A stretch of 5,620 nt of DNA from Candidatus Methylomirabilota bacterium (GCA_022615475.1 JAKEGQ010000141.1:1-5620); one strand, 5' to 3'. Counted from the stretch's first letter, positions 1 through 5,096 are shown. Notes: generated by a model from the letters alone, not told the origin. Translations and numbers: made by a program.

Positions 1-66
1 ATCGTCTCGGACGCAGCGTCGTTCCTGCGGGAACTCTGCCATGCGCTCAAGCTATCGCCCCGGTAG
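1..66 (+). CDS. possible C-terminal end of an upstream gene (partial)
   Basis: Frame 1 is open from the window edge to a TAG at 64-66 and encodes 21 residues (ends ...LRELCHALKLSPR), which read like a helical protein C-terminus. It would overlap the start of the next gene by 26 bp. All three plus frames are open here because the sequence is GC-rich; frame 3, for instance, runs to a TGA at 96-98. The assignment is therefore weak and no family can be named from so short a tail. Confidence 0.3.
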   Translation: MVSDAASFLRELCHALKLSPR

Positions 67-883
67 ACACGGCACACCCCCATCCCCCGCTTTCCTGATG
101 TGCCGTCCGCGCCACTACACCATCGCGTACGAGATCAACCCCTGGATGAGGGTCACGAGGCAGGTGACTCAACCGGTGGCCGCTCGCCAGTGGCAGGCCC
201 TGTACGACCTGTTGACGCGCAGACTCCGCGTGCCCATCAAGCTGGTCCGGCCGGTGAAGGGATTACCGGATCTGATCTTTACGGCGAATGCGGGCCTTGT
301 GGCGGGCCGCATGTTCATCCGCACGAACTTCCGCCATCCCGAGCGCCGCGGAGAAGAGGCGATCTTCGAGCGGTACTTCCGACAGCGAGGCTATCGCGTG
401 GTGACGCTGCCCAGACATTTCAACTTTGAAGGCGAAGGGGATGCGCTATCGGTGGGCGAGACCTTGTTCCTTGGCTTTCGATTCCGATCGGATGCCGCGG
501 TCCATGAGCGGCTCGCTCAGATCCTGGGGCGGCGGGTCCTCCCCCTGGAGCTGGTCGACAAGCGCTTCTATCATCTTGATACGTGCTTCTGTCCCCTCGA
601 TGCGAGGTCGGTCCTCTGGTATCCCGGTGCATTCGATCGCTACGGGTGGAAGGTCATCGAGACCAACATCCCCGACCCGGTGCCCGTCTCCACGGCTGAT
701 GCGCTCAGGTTCTGCTGTAACGCCATGGTCATCGACCGCGCGGTGACGCTGCACCGCGGGGTTTCCAAGCCCCTACGCAAGGAGCTGGAGCGGCGGGACT
801 TTGGGCTATACGAACTCGACCTGTCCGAGTTCCTCAAGGCTGGAGGTTCCGCCAAGTGCCTCGCCCTCCACCTCCCCCGGTGA
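41..883 (+). CDS. DDAH/arginine-deiminase-like amidinotransferase-superfamily hydrolase
   Basis: A 280-residue member of the guanidine-modifying superfamily (dimethylargininase, arginine deiminase, amidinotransferase), soluble and about the length usual for a DDAH. Visible landmarks are FLMCRPRHY and INPWM (18-36), FTANAG (80-85), FEGEGD (129-134, the acidic catalytic region), FYHLDTCF (176-183, with His178 as the likely catalytic His) and a C-terminal GGSAKC with Cys273 as the likely nucleophile. All catalytic elements are present, so it should be active on a guanidino compound such as arginine or a methylarginine. Substrate cannot be read from sequence. The ATG at 41 is preferred over the ATG at 98 because the residues before the second Met (PAFLMC) belong to the conserved N-terminal strand of the family. 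No strong SD is visible. It converges on the deacetylase gene across a 46-bp gap. Confidence 0.85.
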   Translation: MRSSYRPGRHGTPPSPAFLMCRPRHYTIAYEINPWMRVTRQVTQPVAARQWQALYDLLTRRLRVPIKLVRPVKGLPDLIFTANAGLVAGRMFIRTNFRHPERRGEEAIFERYFRQRGYRVVTLPRHFNFEGEGDALSVGETLFLGFRFRSDAAVHERLAQILGRRVLPLELVDKRFYHLDTCFCPLDARSVLWYPGAFDRYGWKVIETNIPDPVPVSTADALRFCCNAMVIDRAVTLHRGVSKPLRKELERRDFGLYELDLSEFLKAGGSAKCLALHLPR

Positions 884-929
884 AGCTATCGCTTCTCACG
901 GGCGCACCTACACACTTTCATCCACCGGA
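884..929. other. convergent intergenic gap without a clear terminator
   Basis: This 46-bp stretch separates the stop codons of the amidinotransferase-like gene and the deacetylase gene. I see no GC-rich hairpin followed by a T-run on either strand, so transcription from the two sides may run into the opposite gene. Confidence 0.4.
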
Positions 930-1778
930 TCATTCCGCGCCGAGGCGATGGATGACCTGGGGGATGATCATTGTGGCGAGGTCGGTGCGGGAGCCTCCTC
1001 CGAGGACCGTGAGGAGCCTACCGCGTGAGGCATCCCGGGCTGCAGCGACCATGAAATCGGCGAGCCCCACGAAGCAGCGCAGAGAAAGCCCCATATCGCC
1101 ATAGTCTCCCCGGTGTCCATCAAAGCCGAAGTACCAGACGGTGAGGTCCGGCCGAAAGTCCCGGACCCTCGAGGCAAAAGCAGACTCCGCTGTCTTCAGA
1201 TACGCCTCGTCAGGATCACGGCCTCCCCAGGGGGCGGGGACATCCACCTTGGTCCCGTCCGGAGAGATGTAGTTCATGCCGCAGATGCAGACGTGAAGAA
1301 CATCGGGGTCTTCTTGGACAATGTCCCGCGTCCCGTCGCCATGGTGCGCATCGGTATCGAGGATGGCGAACCGGCGGACGCCATAGGTGTTGCGGAGCGT
1401 GGCGATGGCGATGGCCACGTCGTTGAAACAGCAGTAACCGCCGAAGAAATCCCGCCCGGCATGATGCCCCCCCGCCCCGATAAGGGCAAAGGCCCGATCC
1501 ACCTCGACCACCCAGATCTTTTCCGCTGCCGCCACGACGCCTCCGACGGAGGCCCTGGCGGTGCTTCAGAGCGGGTCCGCCTCAACCTCCGGAATGAGCC
1601 GAGGCACATGGACCTGGAGGATGAGCTGATCGTCAACCTCGGGACACCGGTACAGGCGAAAACGGTCCTCCTGCAAGAGCTCGTCGAGGGCGGCAGGGAA
1701 ATCGGCCAACCGCCGGCCAACGGTCAGATAGCTCCGCCGGCTGAAACTTTCATGATAAAAAATGCCCACCCGTGCCAT
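930..1778 (-). CDS. histone-deacetylase-superfamily amidohydrolase with an in-frame TGA (candidate selenoprotein)
   Basis: A 282-codon gene of the HDAC/AcuC/acetylpolyamine amidohydrolase fold, a zinc hydrolase that removes acetyl groups from amines. Seen: N-terminal VGIFYHESFS and VH57VPRLI; GAGGHH with His105/His106 as the catalytic pair; DTDAHHGDG with Asp143 and His145 as zinc ligands; FGFDGHRGD with Asp220 as the third ligand. The C-terminal GGG is followed by Ser-Arg, where classical HDACs have the catalytic Tyr. Codon 71 is TGA (1568-1566). The halves on either side are in the same frame and together make one complete domain, so this is not a frameshift. A two-part hairpin follows the TGA. 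Options are selenocysteine insertion, a nonsense mutation or read error (TGG to TGA; relatives as I recall them have Trp or Tyr here), or reinitiation at GTG 1535, which has GGAGG four bases upstream. ATG 1778 is chosen because MARVGIFYHE is the family N-terminus; ATG 1790 is an alternative. Confidence 0.72.
1529..1561 (-). promoter_or_regulatory. SECIS-like hairpin downstream of the deacetylase TGA
   Basis: Read on the minus strand, four bases after TGA 1568-1566 a lower stem begins: CCGCCA (1561-1556) pairs perfectly with TGGCGG (1534-1529). After a GG/GTCG internal loop, an upper stem pairs GCCTCC (1553-1548) with GGAGGC (1544-1539). The loop is GUC (1547-1545). The UGA-to-loop distance is 18 nt and the first loop base is G. 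Both fit the published bacterial SECIS pattern as I know it (apical loop about 16-37 nt after UGA, small loop, G in its first two positions). Stable hairpins are common in GC-rich coding DNA, so this is supportive rather than decisive. Confidence 0.5.
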
Positions 1779-1784
1779 AGGCTC

Positions 1785-1819
1785 GTTCATGGTTGATAGT
1801 TCATGGTTCACGGTTGAGG
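1785..1819. repeat. tandem heptamer repeat, GTTCATG type (5 units)
   Basis: Five consecutive 7-bp units are seen on the plus strand: GTTCATG, GTTGATA, GTTCATG, GTTCACG and GTTGAGG. They lie just upstream of the deacetylase start and include the alternative ATG at 1790. The same unit family recurs at 3356-3383, so it is a dispersed intergenic repeat rather than chance local duplication. Confidence 0.8.
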
Positions 1820-1866
1820 AGCTAAGGCAAGAGCGGAAACCTTCATTCCTTCGATGAACCACGAAC

Positions 1867-1890
1867 GACTCGACTGAGCTCGTCGAAGTC
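1867..1890. repeat. short imperfect palindrome in the deacetylase leader
   Basis: The plus strand reads CGAC-T-GAGCTC-GTCG (1871-1885), a palindrome with one unpaired T, bracketed by GACT (1867-1870) and AGTC (1887-1890). The minus-strand reading, TTCGACGAGCTCAG, resembles a short motif that I recall as frequent between genes in several environmental bacteria. That resemblance is from memory. Confidence 0.4.
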
Positions 1891-1915
1891 TATGAACTCT
1901 GAACCTTCTGGGGCG

Positions 1916-1945
1916 GGTGTAGCAAGCGAACCGCCGAGAAGTCAA
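1916..1945 (-). promoter_or_regulatory. sigma70-like promoter for the deacetylase gene
   Basis: On the minus strand, TTGACT (1945-1940) is followed after 18 bp by TACACC (1921-1916). The latter is preceded by TGC, giving an extended -10 of the TGnTA type. The predicted start near 1909 leaves a leader of about 130 nt that contains the palindrome and the heptamer repeats. This is a prediction from consensus only. Confidence 0.5.
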
Positions 1946-2065
1946 GCATTTTTGGCGAGCGATGGCGTTTACCGTTGGACGTTCCGCAGAAACCTGGCAG
2001 GCAACTCCGAAAGGAAGGGCATAATAATTACCGGGGGTATCGTGGGATGAATCCTTGGGTTCATG

Positions 2066-2746
2066 TTATTTCCATCCCAATTTCGCCAATAGTTTCTCCC
2101 GCAGCTTCTCCCCCAGCCCGTTTTCGCGGACCCTGATGTTCCGAATGCCCGATTCGAACGCCGGTAACCGCTCATCAAATTCATCCGCGCCGGTCGCAAG
2201 ATTCACGACCCATAAGGTCCTGCCGCTCTTGACGATGTACATGATCTGCTTGATATGGGCATCCCCCAAACTGGCTTCGAGTACCACCCGTCCGGCTTGA
2301 TACGAGCCAAGGGGGACCACTCCCTGCTCAACGACACGAAAATCCTTGGTCAATTTCTTGCTCACCAACCCTAGGTATGTTTCGAGTGTGACGGTAGACG
2401 GCACACGTTCAGTGACCACAGTCACATTCGTCAAGCCCCCAGACTTTCCGACCTGCGAGTCGAAAGCCCAGATAGCAAAAGCGGACCGATTGCGCTCCAT
2501 GGTTCGGGCGATCTCCTCGTAGTCCGGACCCAAAGCCCTTACCCTTTCTACGACCGAGTCCAGATCCTTGCTCAGGTCCCCGCCTTCGTAACTTGCCGGC
2601 AACCACAACTCGGCACCGCCCCCCTTGAACATCTTCCAGCCTTCGACGACGGTCCCTGCGGCGTAAGATGTCTCCGTCTGCCCGCACCCCGCCAATAGGC
2701 TGAGGAGCAACAGACAGCCAATGCTCATCGCGTGTAGATTACGCAT
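2066..2746 (-). CDS. predicted secreted lipoprotein, possibly PsbP/DUF1795-like fold
   Basis: A 226-residue protein with a short N-terminus (MRNLHAMS), a hydrophobic segment and a lipobox LLAGC. Cys21 is therefore the likely lipidated first residue of a mature chain of about 206 residues, anchored to a membrane outside the cytoplasm. The mature part starts with a WKMFKGGGAELWLP strand pattern, and later shows VTVVTERVPSTVTLETYL, then VVPLGSYQAGRVVLE and a final strand-turn-helix (WVVNLATGADEFDERLPAFESGI). This order of strands is what small PsbP/DUF1795-type domains look like. That fold call is inference from pattern, not a recognised family hit. An SD-like AAGAG lies three bases before ATG 2746; Met7 is an alternative start. 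Its function is unknown. It is flanked by gene-free gaps of 255 and 287 bp and so is probably transcribed on its own. Confidence 0.8.
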   Translation of the reverse strand: MRNLHAMSIGCLLLLSLLAGCGQTETSYAAGTVVEGWKMFKGGGAELWLPASYEGGDLSKDLDSVVERVRALGPDYEEIARTMERNRSAFAIWAFDSQVGKSGGLTNVTVVTERVPSTVTLETYLGLVSKKLTKDFRVVEQGVVPLGSYQAGRVVLEASLGDAHIKQIMYIVKSGRTLWVVNLATGADEFDERLPAFESGIRNIRVRENGLGEKLREKLLAKLGWK

Positions 2747-3001
2747 CTGCTCTTGTCCCTATCTCTTTGGTTACGAGGCCTCGGTCCCCGCCGAGAATGC
2801 GCCAGTTCGTTGTGCCCGCTGCCCCACCTTCTTGCAAGACTGAGGCCACCGTGGGCCGCAGCCATGCTTCTGTCTCCGCCTATCCAACACACCAAACGCC
2901 CCCCGGGCAGTGCGATATCCGGGAAGGCGTTTCAACGTGCGCCGCGCCGACCATGCGGCTGCGAGGAGTGGGGGCTTCGAAGGGCCGTTCAAGGGCGGAC
3001 G
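2747..3001. other. 255-bp gap between rhodanese and lipoprotein genes
   Basis: Both strands hold open frames here, but none has conserved-looking protein sequence, a convincing ribosome binding site, or continuity with a neighbour. I found no convincing -35/-10 pair for the lipoprotein gene, no tRNA-like arms and no terminator with a T-run. Confidence 0.5.
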
Positions 3002-3331
3002 TCACCGGTCGCTGTGGACCGGATAGCCTGCCGCCTTCCAGGCGGCAATCCCTCCCCCAAGGACCTTGGCGTTCGCGTACCCCTTCTTCCTGTACTCGGC
3101 TGCCCGACCGGCAGCGCTTGCGTCATCAGGTCAGCCTCAATAAAAGACGATCTCTGTTTCCTTTGGAAGAGACGGAAGCCTTGATTGAAGCGACTGCAGC
3201 GATATCGCCCCTTCGAGCCGGGCCCGTTTGAATTTGGCCTCGTCCTCGTAGGCGCAGACGAGTAACGTCCCTCTCCCGGACTGCAAGCCGGCCCGTACCT
3301 CTGCCGGATTGATGCGCGTAGGCTCTACCAC
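3002..3331 (-). CDS. rhodanese-domain protein with two in-frame TGA codons (Sec-Gly-Sec active site)
   Basis: A single rhodanese domain of 109 residues if TGA at codons 65 (3139-3137) and 67 (3133-3131) is read through. Seen in order: RINPAEVRAGLQSG (6-19); LLVCAYEDEAKF (23-34); LEGAISL (39-45); EIVFY (60-64); the two TGA codons around a Gly; PDDASAA (68-74); KKGYANAKVLGGGIAAWKAAGYP, split over 82-104. Relatives I know read FYCACPxE-xxSA at the active-site loop, so both TGA codons replace Cys and no other motif is damaged. Rhodaneses move sulfane sulfur through the loop Cys; here selenocysteine would do it or serve as a redox pair. The start is GTG 3331, five bases after a perfect AGGAGGT (3343-3337). 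A GTG at 3361 would place this SD inside the gene. The frame ends at TGA 3004-3002, right after the conserved terminal helix. It lies 99 bp downstream of rtcA on the same strand. Rhodanese-type selenoproteins are a recognised class; the double-Sec form is the unusual part. Confidence 0.85.
3099..3115 (-). promoter_or_regulatory. SECIS element of the rhodanese gene
   Basis: On the minus strand, GCTGCC (3115-3110) pairs perfectly with GGCAGC (3104-3099) around a five-base loop GGUCG (3109-3105). The loop begins 27 nt after the first TGA and 21 nt after the second, so one element could serve both. A GGUC core in the loop is the feature SelB recognises in the E. coli fdhF element. The stem sits in the coding sequence, as bacterial SECIS elements do. 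Confidence 0.75.
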
Positions 3332-3336
3332 CCTCC

Positions 3337-3343
3337 ACCTCCT
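3337..3343 (-). promoter_or_regulatory. ribosome binding site that fixes the rhodanese start
   Basis: A perfect AGGAGGT on the minus strand, five bases before GTG 3331. It decides for the 109-residue product over longer in-frame versions beginning at 3361. Confidence 0.8.
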
Positions 3344-3355
3344 CCCGCCCGGTGT

Positions 3356-3383
3356 GTTCACGGTTCACGGGTCATAGTTCATG
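3356..3383. repeat. tandem heptamer repeat, GTTCACG type (4 units)
   Basis: Plus-strand units are GTTCACG, GTTCACG, GGTCATA and GTTCATG, each exactly 7 bp and head to tail. They share the consensus GTTCAYG with the array at 1785-1819. The array lies in the gap between rtcA and the rhodanese gene. Confidence 0.8.
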
Positions 3384-3393
3384 GCAAGCAAAA

Positions 3394-3421
3394 TTTCGAA
3401 TTTCGAAATTCGAATTTCGAA
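3394..3421. repeat. TTCGAA repeated four times with 7-bp period
   Basis: TTCGAA, itself a palindrome, starts at 3395, 3402, 3409 and 3416, separated by single T or A bases. It is a sharply AT-rich island in a GC-rich window and can fold on itself on either strand. It is not followed by a T-run, so it is not a standard terminator. Confidence 0.85.
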
Positions 3422-3428
3422 AATGCTT

Positions 3429-3449
3429 GGTCATCGGTCATCGGTCTTA
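3429..3449. repeat. GGTCATC heptamer repeat overlapping the end of rtcA
   Basis: Units GGTCATC, GGTCATC and GGTCTTA run head to tail on the plus strand. Read on the minus strand they encode the last residues of RtcA (around Lys-Thr-Asp-Asp-Arg), and one unit supplies the TGA stop at 3433-3431. Confidence 0.75.
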
Positions 3450-4483
3450 GGCAATCGGCCTGCTCCCTCGATCGTTACGCGGCCCGGCTGCCCCACATCC
3501 CCCTCGACCCCCACTCGTCCCGGAAGAAACTGCTCTACGACCCACTGGTTCGTCAGCAGGTGCTCAGTCACTCGCGTCGTCGTCATCAAGGATGAACCGG
3601 GGGCGAGGGCCATCGGCAGCAGGAGCTGATCGGCCAGGAAAGGATCAGCGGCCCCTTCCCGCTCGAGATACGCAAGAACTTGATCGCACGCCTCATCCGA
3701 CACGCGTTCCGCCGGTTTTCCCTTCTCCCCCAGACTGCTGAATCCGGCCCGTCCCCCCTCACACCTGATCAGCAGAAAGAGGACCGTTCCCGGACTCCAC
3801 GCCTCTACCGAGATGGATTCAATTCGACATGGAACCCCGAGTGAGCTGAGACGCGCGAGGGCGCGATGCCGCTGACGCTCCGCGATGTCTATCGGAAGCC
3901 CGGCCACCGCCGAGAGGCCCACAACCTCCGTAAGCGGTCCGCGTCGGGTGAGAGTCAGGGGTTTCAGACCCGAGGGCTCGATCGTTCCCTCGACCACCCC
4001 TCCCCCTCTCGGGTAGAAGCCCCACCGCCCGAGTCTGAGCGACACCCGTAAGCCCATGCCTTGAAGCGTGGGGAGGAGGACCTGTTCGACGTAGGGAAAT
4101 GGAGGGCTCCACGGGACGTGTGTCCCGCCGGTGATGGTAATGTGCGATACGGCAGGCGCGAAGGCCAGTGGGACCAGGACCGCCTGTAGCACGAGAGAGA
4201 TGGCCCCCGCGGTGCCCACATCCCACCGATAGGCTCCGTGGGCAATCTGCGTGGGGACGAATCGGAGCGAGATCGACCCGATCGCCGCCCCCTCGACCTC
4301 AGCCCTGGTGATCTCGGCCAGTGCCTTGATGCCGGCCAGGTGCTGCGCCTGAAGTCCCGGGTTCCTGCGTCCAGCGCGGATCTTCTCGATCAGCACCGGC
4401 CGGTCCATCACGGTACTCAACGCCAGGGCAGTTCGGAGGATCTGCCCTCCACCTTCCCCGTAAGATCCGTCGATCGTCAGCAT
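3431..4483 (-). CDS. rtcA: RNA 3'-terminal phosphate cyclase
   Basis: RtcA converts the 3'-phosphate of an RNA end to a 2',3'-cyclic phosphate using ATP through an adenylylated histidine, and is linked to RNA repair. The product is 350 residues, close to the usual length. Visible family marks are IDGSYGEGGGQILR at the N-terminus (4-17), NPGLQAQHLAGIKAL (41-55), ITGGTHVPWSPPFPY (117-131), FYPRGGG (156-162), the DPFLADQLLLPMALA stretch (280-294) and VTEHLLTN (305-312), with His308 as the expected adenylylated residue. ATG 4483 is chosen because the family begins two or three residues before the DG-GEGGGQ motif; no strong SD is visible. It follows the thioesterase gene by 74 bp on the same strand and may share its promoter. 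No rtcB or rtcR is in view. The last few residues (KTDDR) come from a heptamer repeat and look like a recently altered tail. Confidence 0.93.
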   Translation of the reverse strand: MLTIDGSYGEGGGQILRTALALSTVMDRPVLIEKIRAGRRNPGLQAQHLAGIKALAEITRAEVEGAAIGSISLRFVPTQIAHGAYRWDVGTAGAISLVLQAVLVPLAFAPAVSHITITGGTHVPWSPPFPYVEQVLLPTLQGMGLRVSLRLGRWGFYPRGGGVVEGTIEPSGLKPLTLTRRGPLTEVVGLSAVAGLPIDIAERQRHRALARLSSLGVPCRIESISVEAWSPGTVLFLLIRCEGGRAGFSSLGEKGKPAERVSDEACDQVLAYLEREGAADPFLADQLLLPMALAPGSSLMTTTRVTEHLLTNQWVVEQFLPGRVGVEGDVGQPGRVTIEGAGRLPKTDDR

Positions 4484-4557
4484 CGTCGCGCGATCGAGAA
4501 TCCACCACCATGCCCTGGCCTACCGCCCGGCATCCACAGGAATCACGCCACCCGGCC

Positions 4558-4950
4558 CTACCCTTTTGCCTTCTCGGCGACCTTCTCCAAGAAGCGGCTC
4601 TTCGTGACGATGAAGCGTTCGTGGGTGCACTCGCTGATCTTTTCCTTTTCGTCGTACGCCTCGACGGCGAAGACCAATTTCCGCCCATCGACCTCCTTCA
4701 AGGTGGCCGTCACCCGGACCATCATCCCGATCGGAGTCGCCACGAGATGCTTCAGGTCGATGCGCGTCCCGAGGGTGATCATGCCTGGATCCAGTTGATC
4801 CTGGACCGCGAGAACCGCCGCCTCCTCGCTCCATTCGCAGAGAAGGGGGGTGGTAAAGACGTCGATCCCGGGATTCCCATGCTTGTCCGCCGAGTGTTCC
4901 GGCTCAACCCGCCGCTTGATGGTGTGGCTTGACCCGACCTTCGGTGCCAT
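4558..4950 (-). CDS. FlK-like hotdog-fold acyl-CoA thioesterase
   Basis: A 130-residue single-domain hotdog protein resembling fluoroacetyl-CoA thioesterase FlK and many uncharacterised relatives. The pattern is HTIKRRVEPEHSA (9-21), FTTPLL (32-37), WSEEAA (40-45), GTRIDLKHLVATPIGM (61-76) and a closing THERFIV (109-115). The FlK catalytic trio Thr-Glu-His corresponds to Thr33 or Thr34, Glu42 or Glu43, and His68. It should hydrolyse a small acyl-CoA in the cytoplasm. Nothing here shows that fluoroacetate is the substrate, and most family members act elsewhere. ATG 4950 is chosen over upstream in-frame starts because AGGAGG lies six bases before it and MAPKVGSSHT matches the family N-terminus. 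It is divergent from a D-2-hydroxyacid dehydrogenase and has its own promoter. Confidence 0.85.
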   Translation of the reverse strand: MAPKVGSSHTIKRRVEPEHSADKHGNPGIDVFTTPLLCEWSEEAAVLAVQDQLDPGMITLGTRIDLKHLVATPIGMMVRVTATLKEVDGRKLVFAVEAYDEKEKISECTHERFIVTKSRFLEKVAEKAKG

Positions 4951-4996
4951 GTGTCCCCTCCTGTTGTCCCGGTGAGACCTCCACGCCACGCGCCCG

Positions 4997-5025
4997 TTTC
5001 TACCATCCGGCGTGAGGCCTGTCAA
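4997..5025 (-). promoter_or_regulatory. sigma70 promoter for the thioesterase (leftward)
   Basis: On the minus strand a perfect -35 TTGACA (5025-5020) is followed after exactly 17 bp by TAGAAA (5002-4997) as the -10. Transcription would start near 4990, giving a leader of about 40 nt before ATG 4950. Confidence 0.7.
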
Positions 5026-5031
5026 CGGCGA

Positions 5032-5096
5032 AGGCGCCCGCCTGCGCTCCAAATGCCTTGACAAGCGCAGGACCAGCTTCTACAGTGTGGGCGCCT
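5032..5096. promoter_or_regulatory. nested perfect inverted repeats, candidate operators
   Basis: The inner pair is CCTGCGCT (5041-5048) and AGCGCAGG (5064-5071), 15 bp apart and enclosing the dehydrogenase -35 box. The outer pair is AGGCGCCC (5032-5039) and GGGCGCCT (5089-5096), which brackets the whole promoter up to the expected transcription start. Both pairs are perfect over 8 bp. Binding by a dimeric regulator is inferred; no regulator gene is in view. Confidence 0.45.
5058..5086 (+). promoter_or_regulatory. sigma70 promoter for the dehydrogenase (rightward)
   Basis: A perfect -35 TTGACA (5058-5063) is followed after 17 bp by TACAGT (5081-5086), which matches the -10 consensus at four of six positions. 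The expected start is near 5093, about 49 nt before the GTG start. Confidence 0.7.

Noticed and set aside
1113..1796. 227-residue plus-strand open frame
   Set aside because: It is antisense to the deacetylase, lacks any recognisable motif and is explained by GC-rich codon structure on the other strand.
930..1862. Deacetylase as a frameshifted pseudogene
   Set aside because: The two halves (stop at 1566-1568, GTG at 1535) are in the same frame with only ten codons between them, so there is no frameshift; the interruption is one TGA codon.
2747..3001. tRNA-Sec (selC) in the gap beside the rhodanese
   Set aside because: No cloverleaf with a T-arm and long extra arm could be recognised on either strand. 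The TTCGAA occurrence there has no matching acceptor or anticodon arms.
3005..3022. Hairpin CCGGTC/GACCGG at the end of the rhodanese gene as a terminator
   Set aside because: The 6-bp stem is perfect but lies inside the last codons and is not followed by a run of T on the minus strand.
2753..3231. Overlapping plus-strand open frames across the lipoprotein-rhodanese gap
   Set aside because: They are Arg/Pro/Ser-rich with no motifs, and they run antisense through the rhodanese active-site region, so the real gene there is on the minus strand.
3137..3361. Rhodanese as a 74-residue protein starting at GTG 3361 and ending at the first TGA
   Set aside because: This loses half the domain just before the catalytic loop and places the perfect AGGAGGT inside the gene. 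GTG 3331 with read-through gives a whole domain.
930..3433. General UGA reassignment to Trp or Gly (codes 4 or 25)
   Set aside because: The amidinotransferase-like gene, rtcA, the deacetylase and the rhodanese all end at TGA exactly where the families end, and the window is GC-rich. Only specific internal TGA codons followed by hairpins appear to be read through.
3356..3449. CRISPR-like array
   Set aside because: The units are 7 bp, adjoin directly without unique spacers, and change sequence type along the block.
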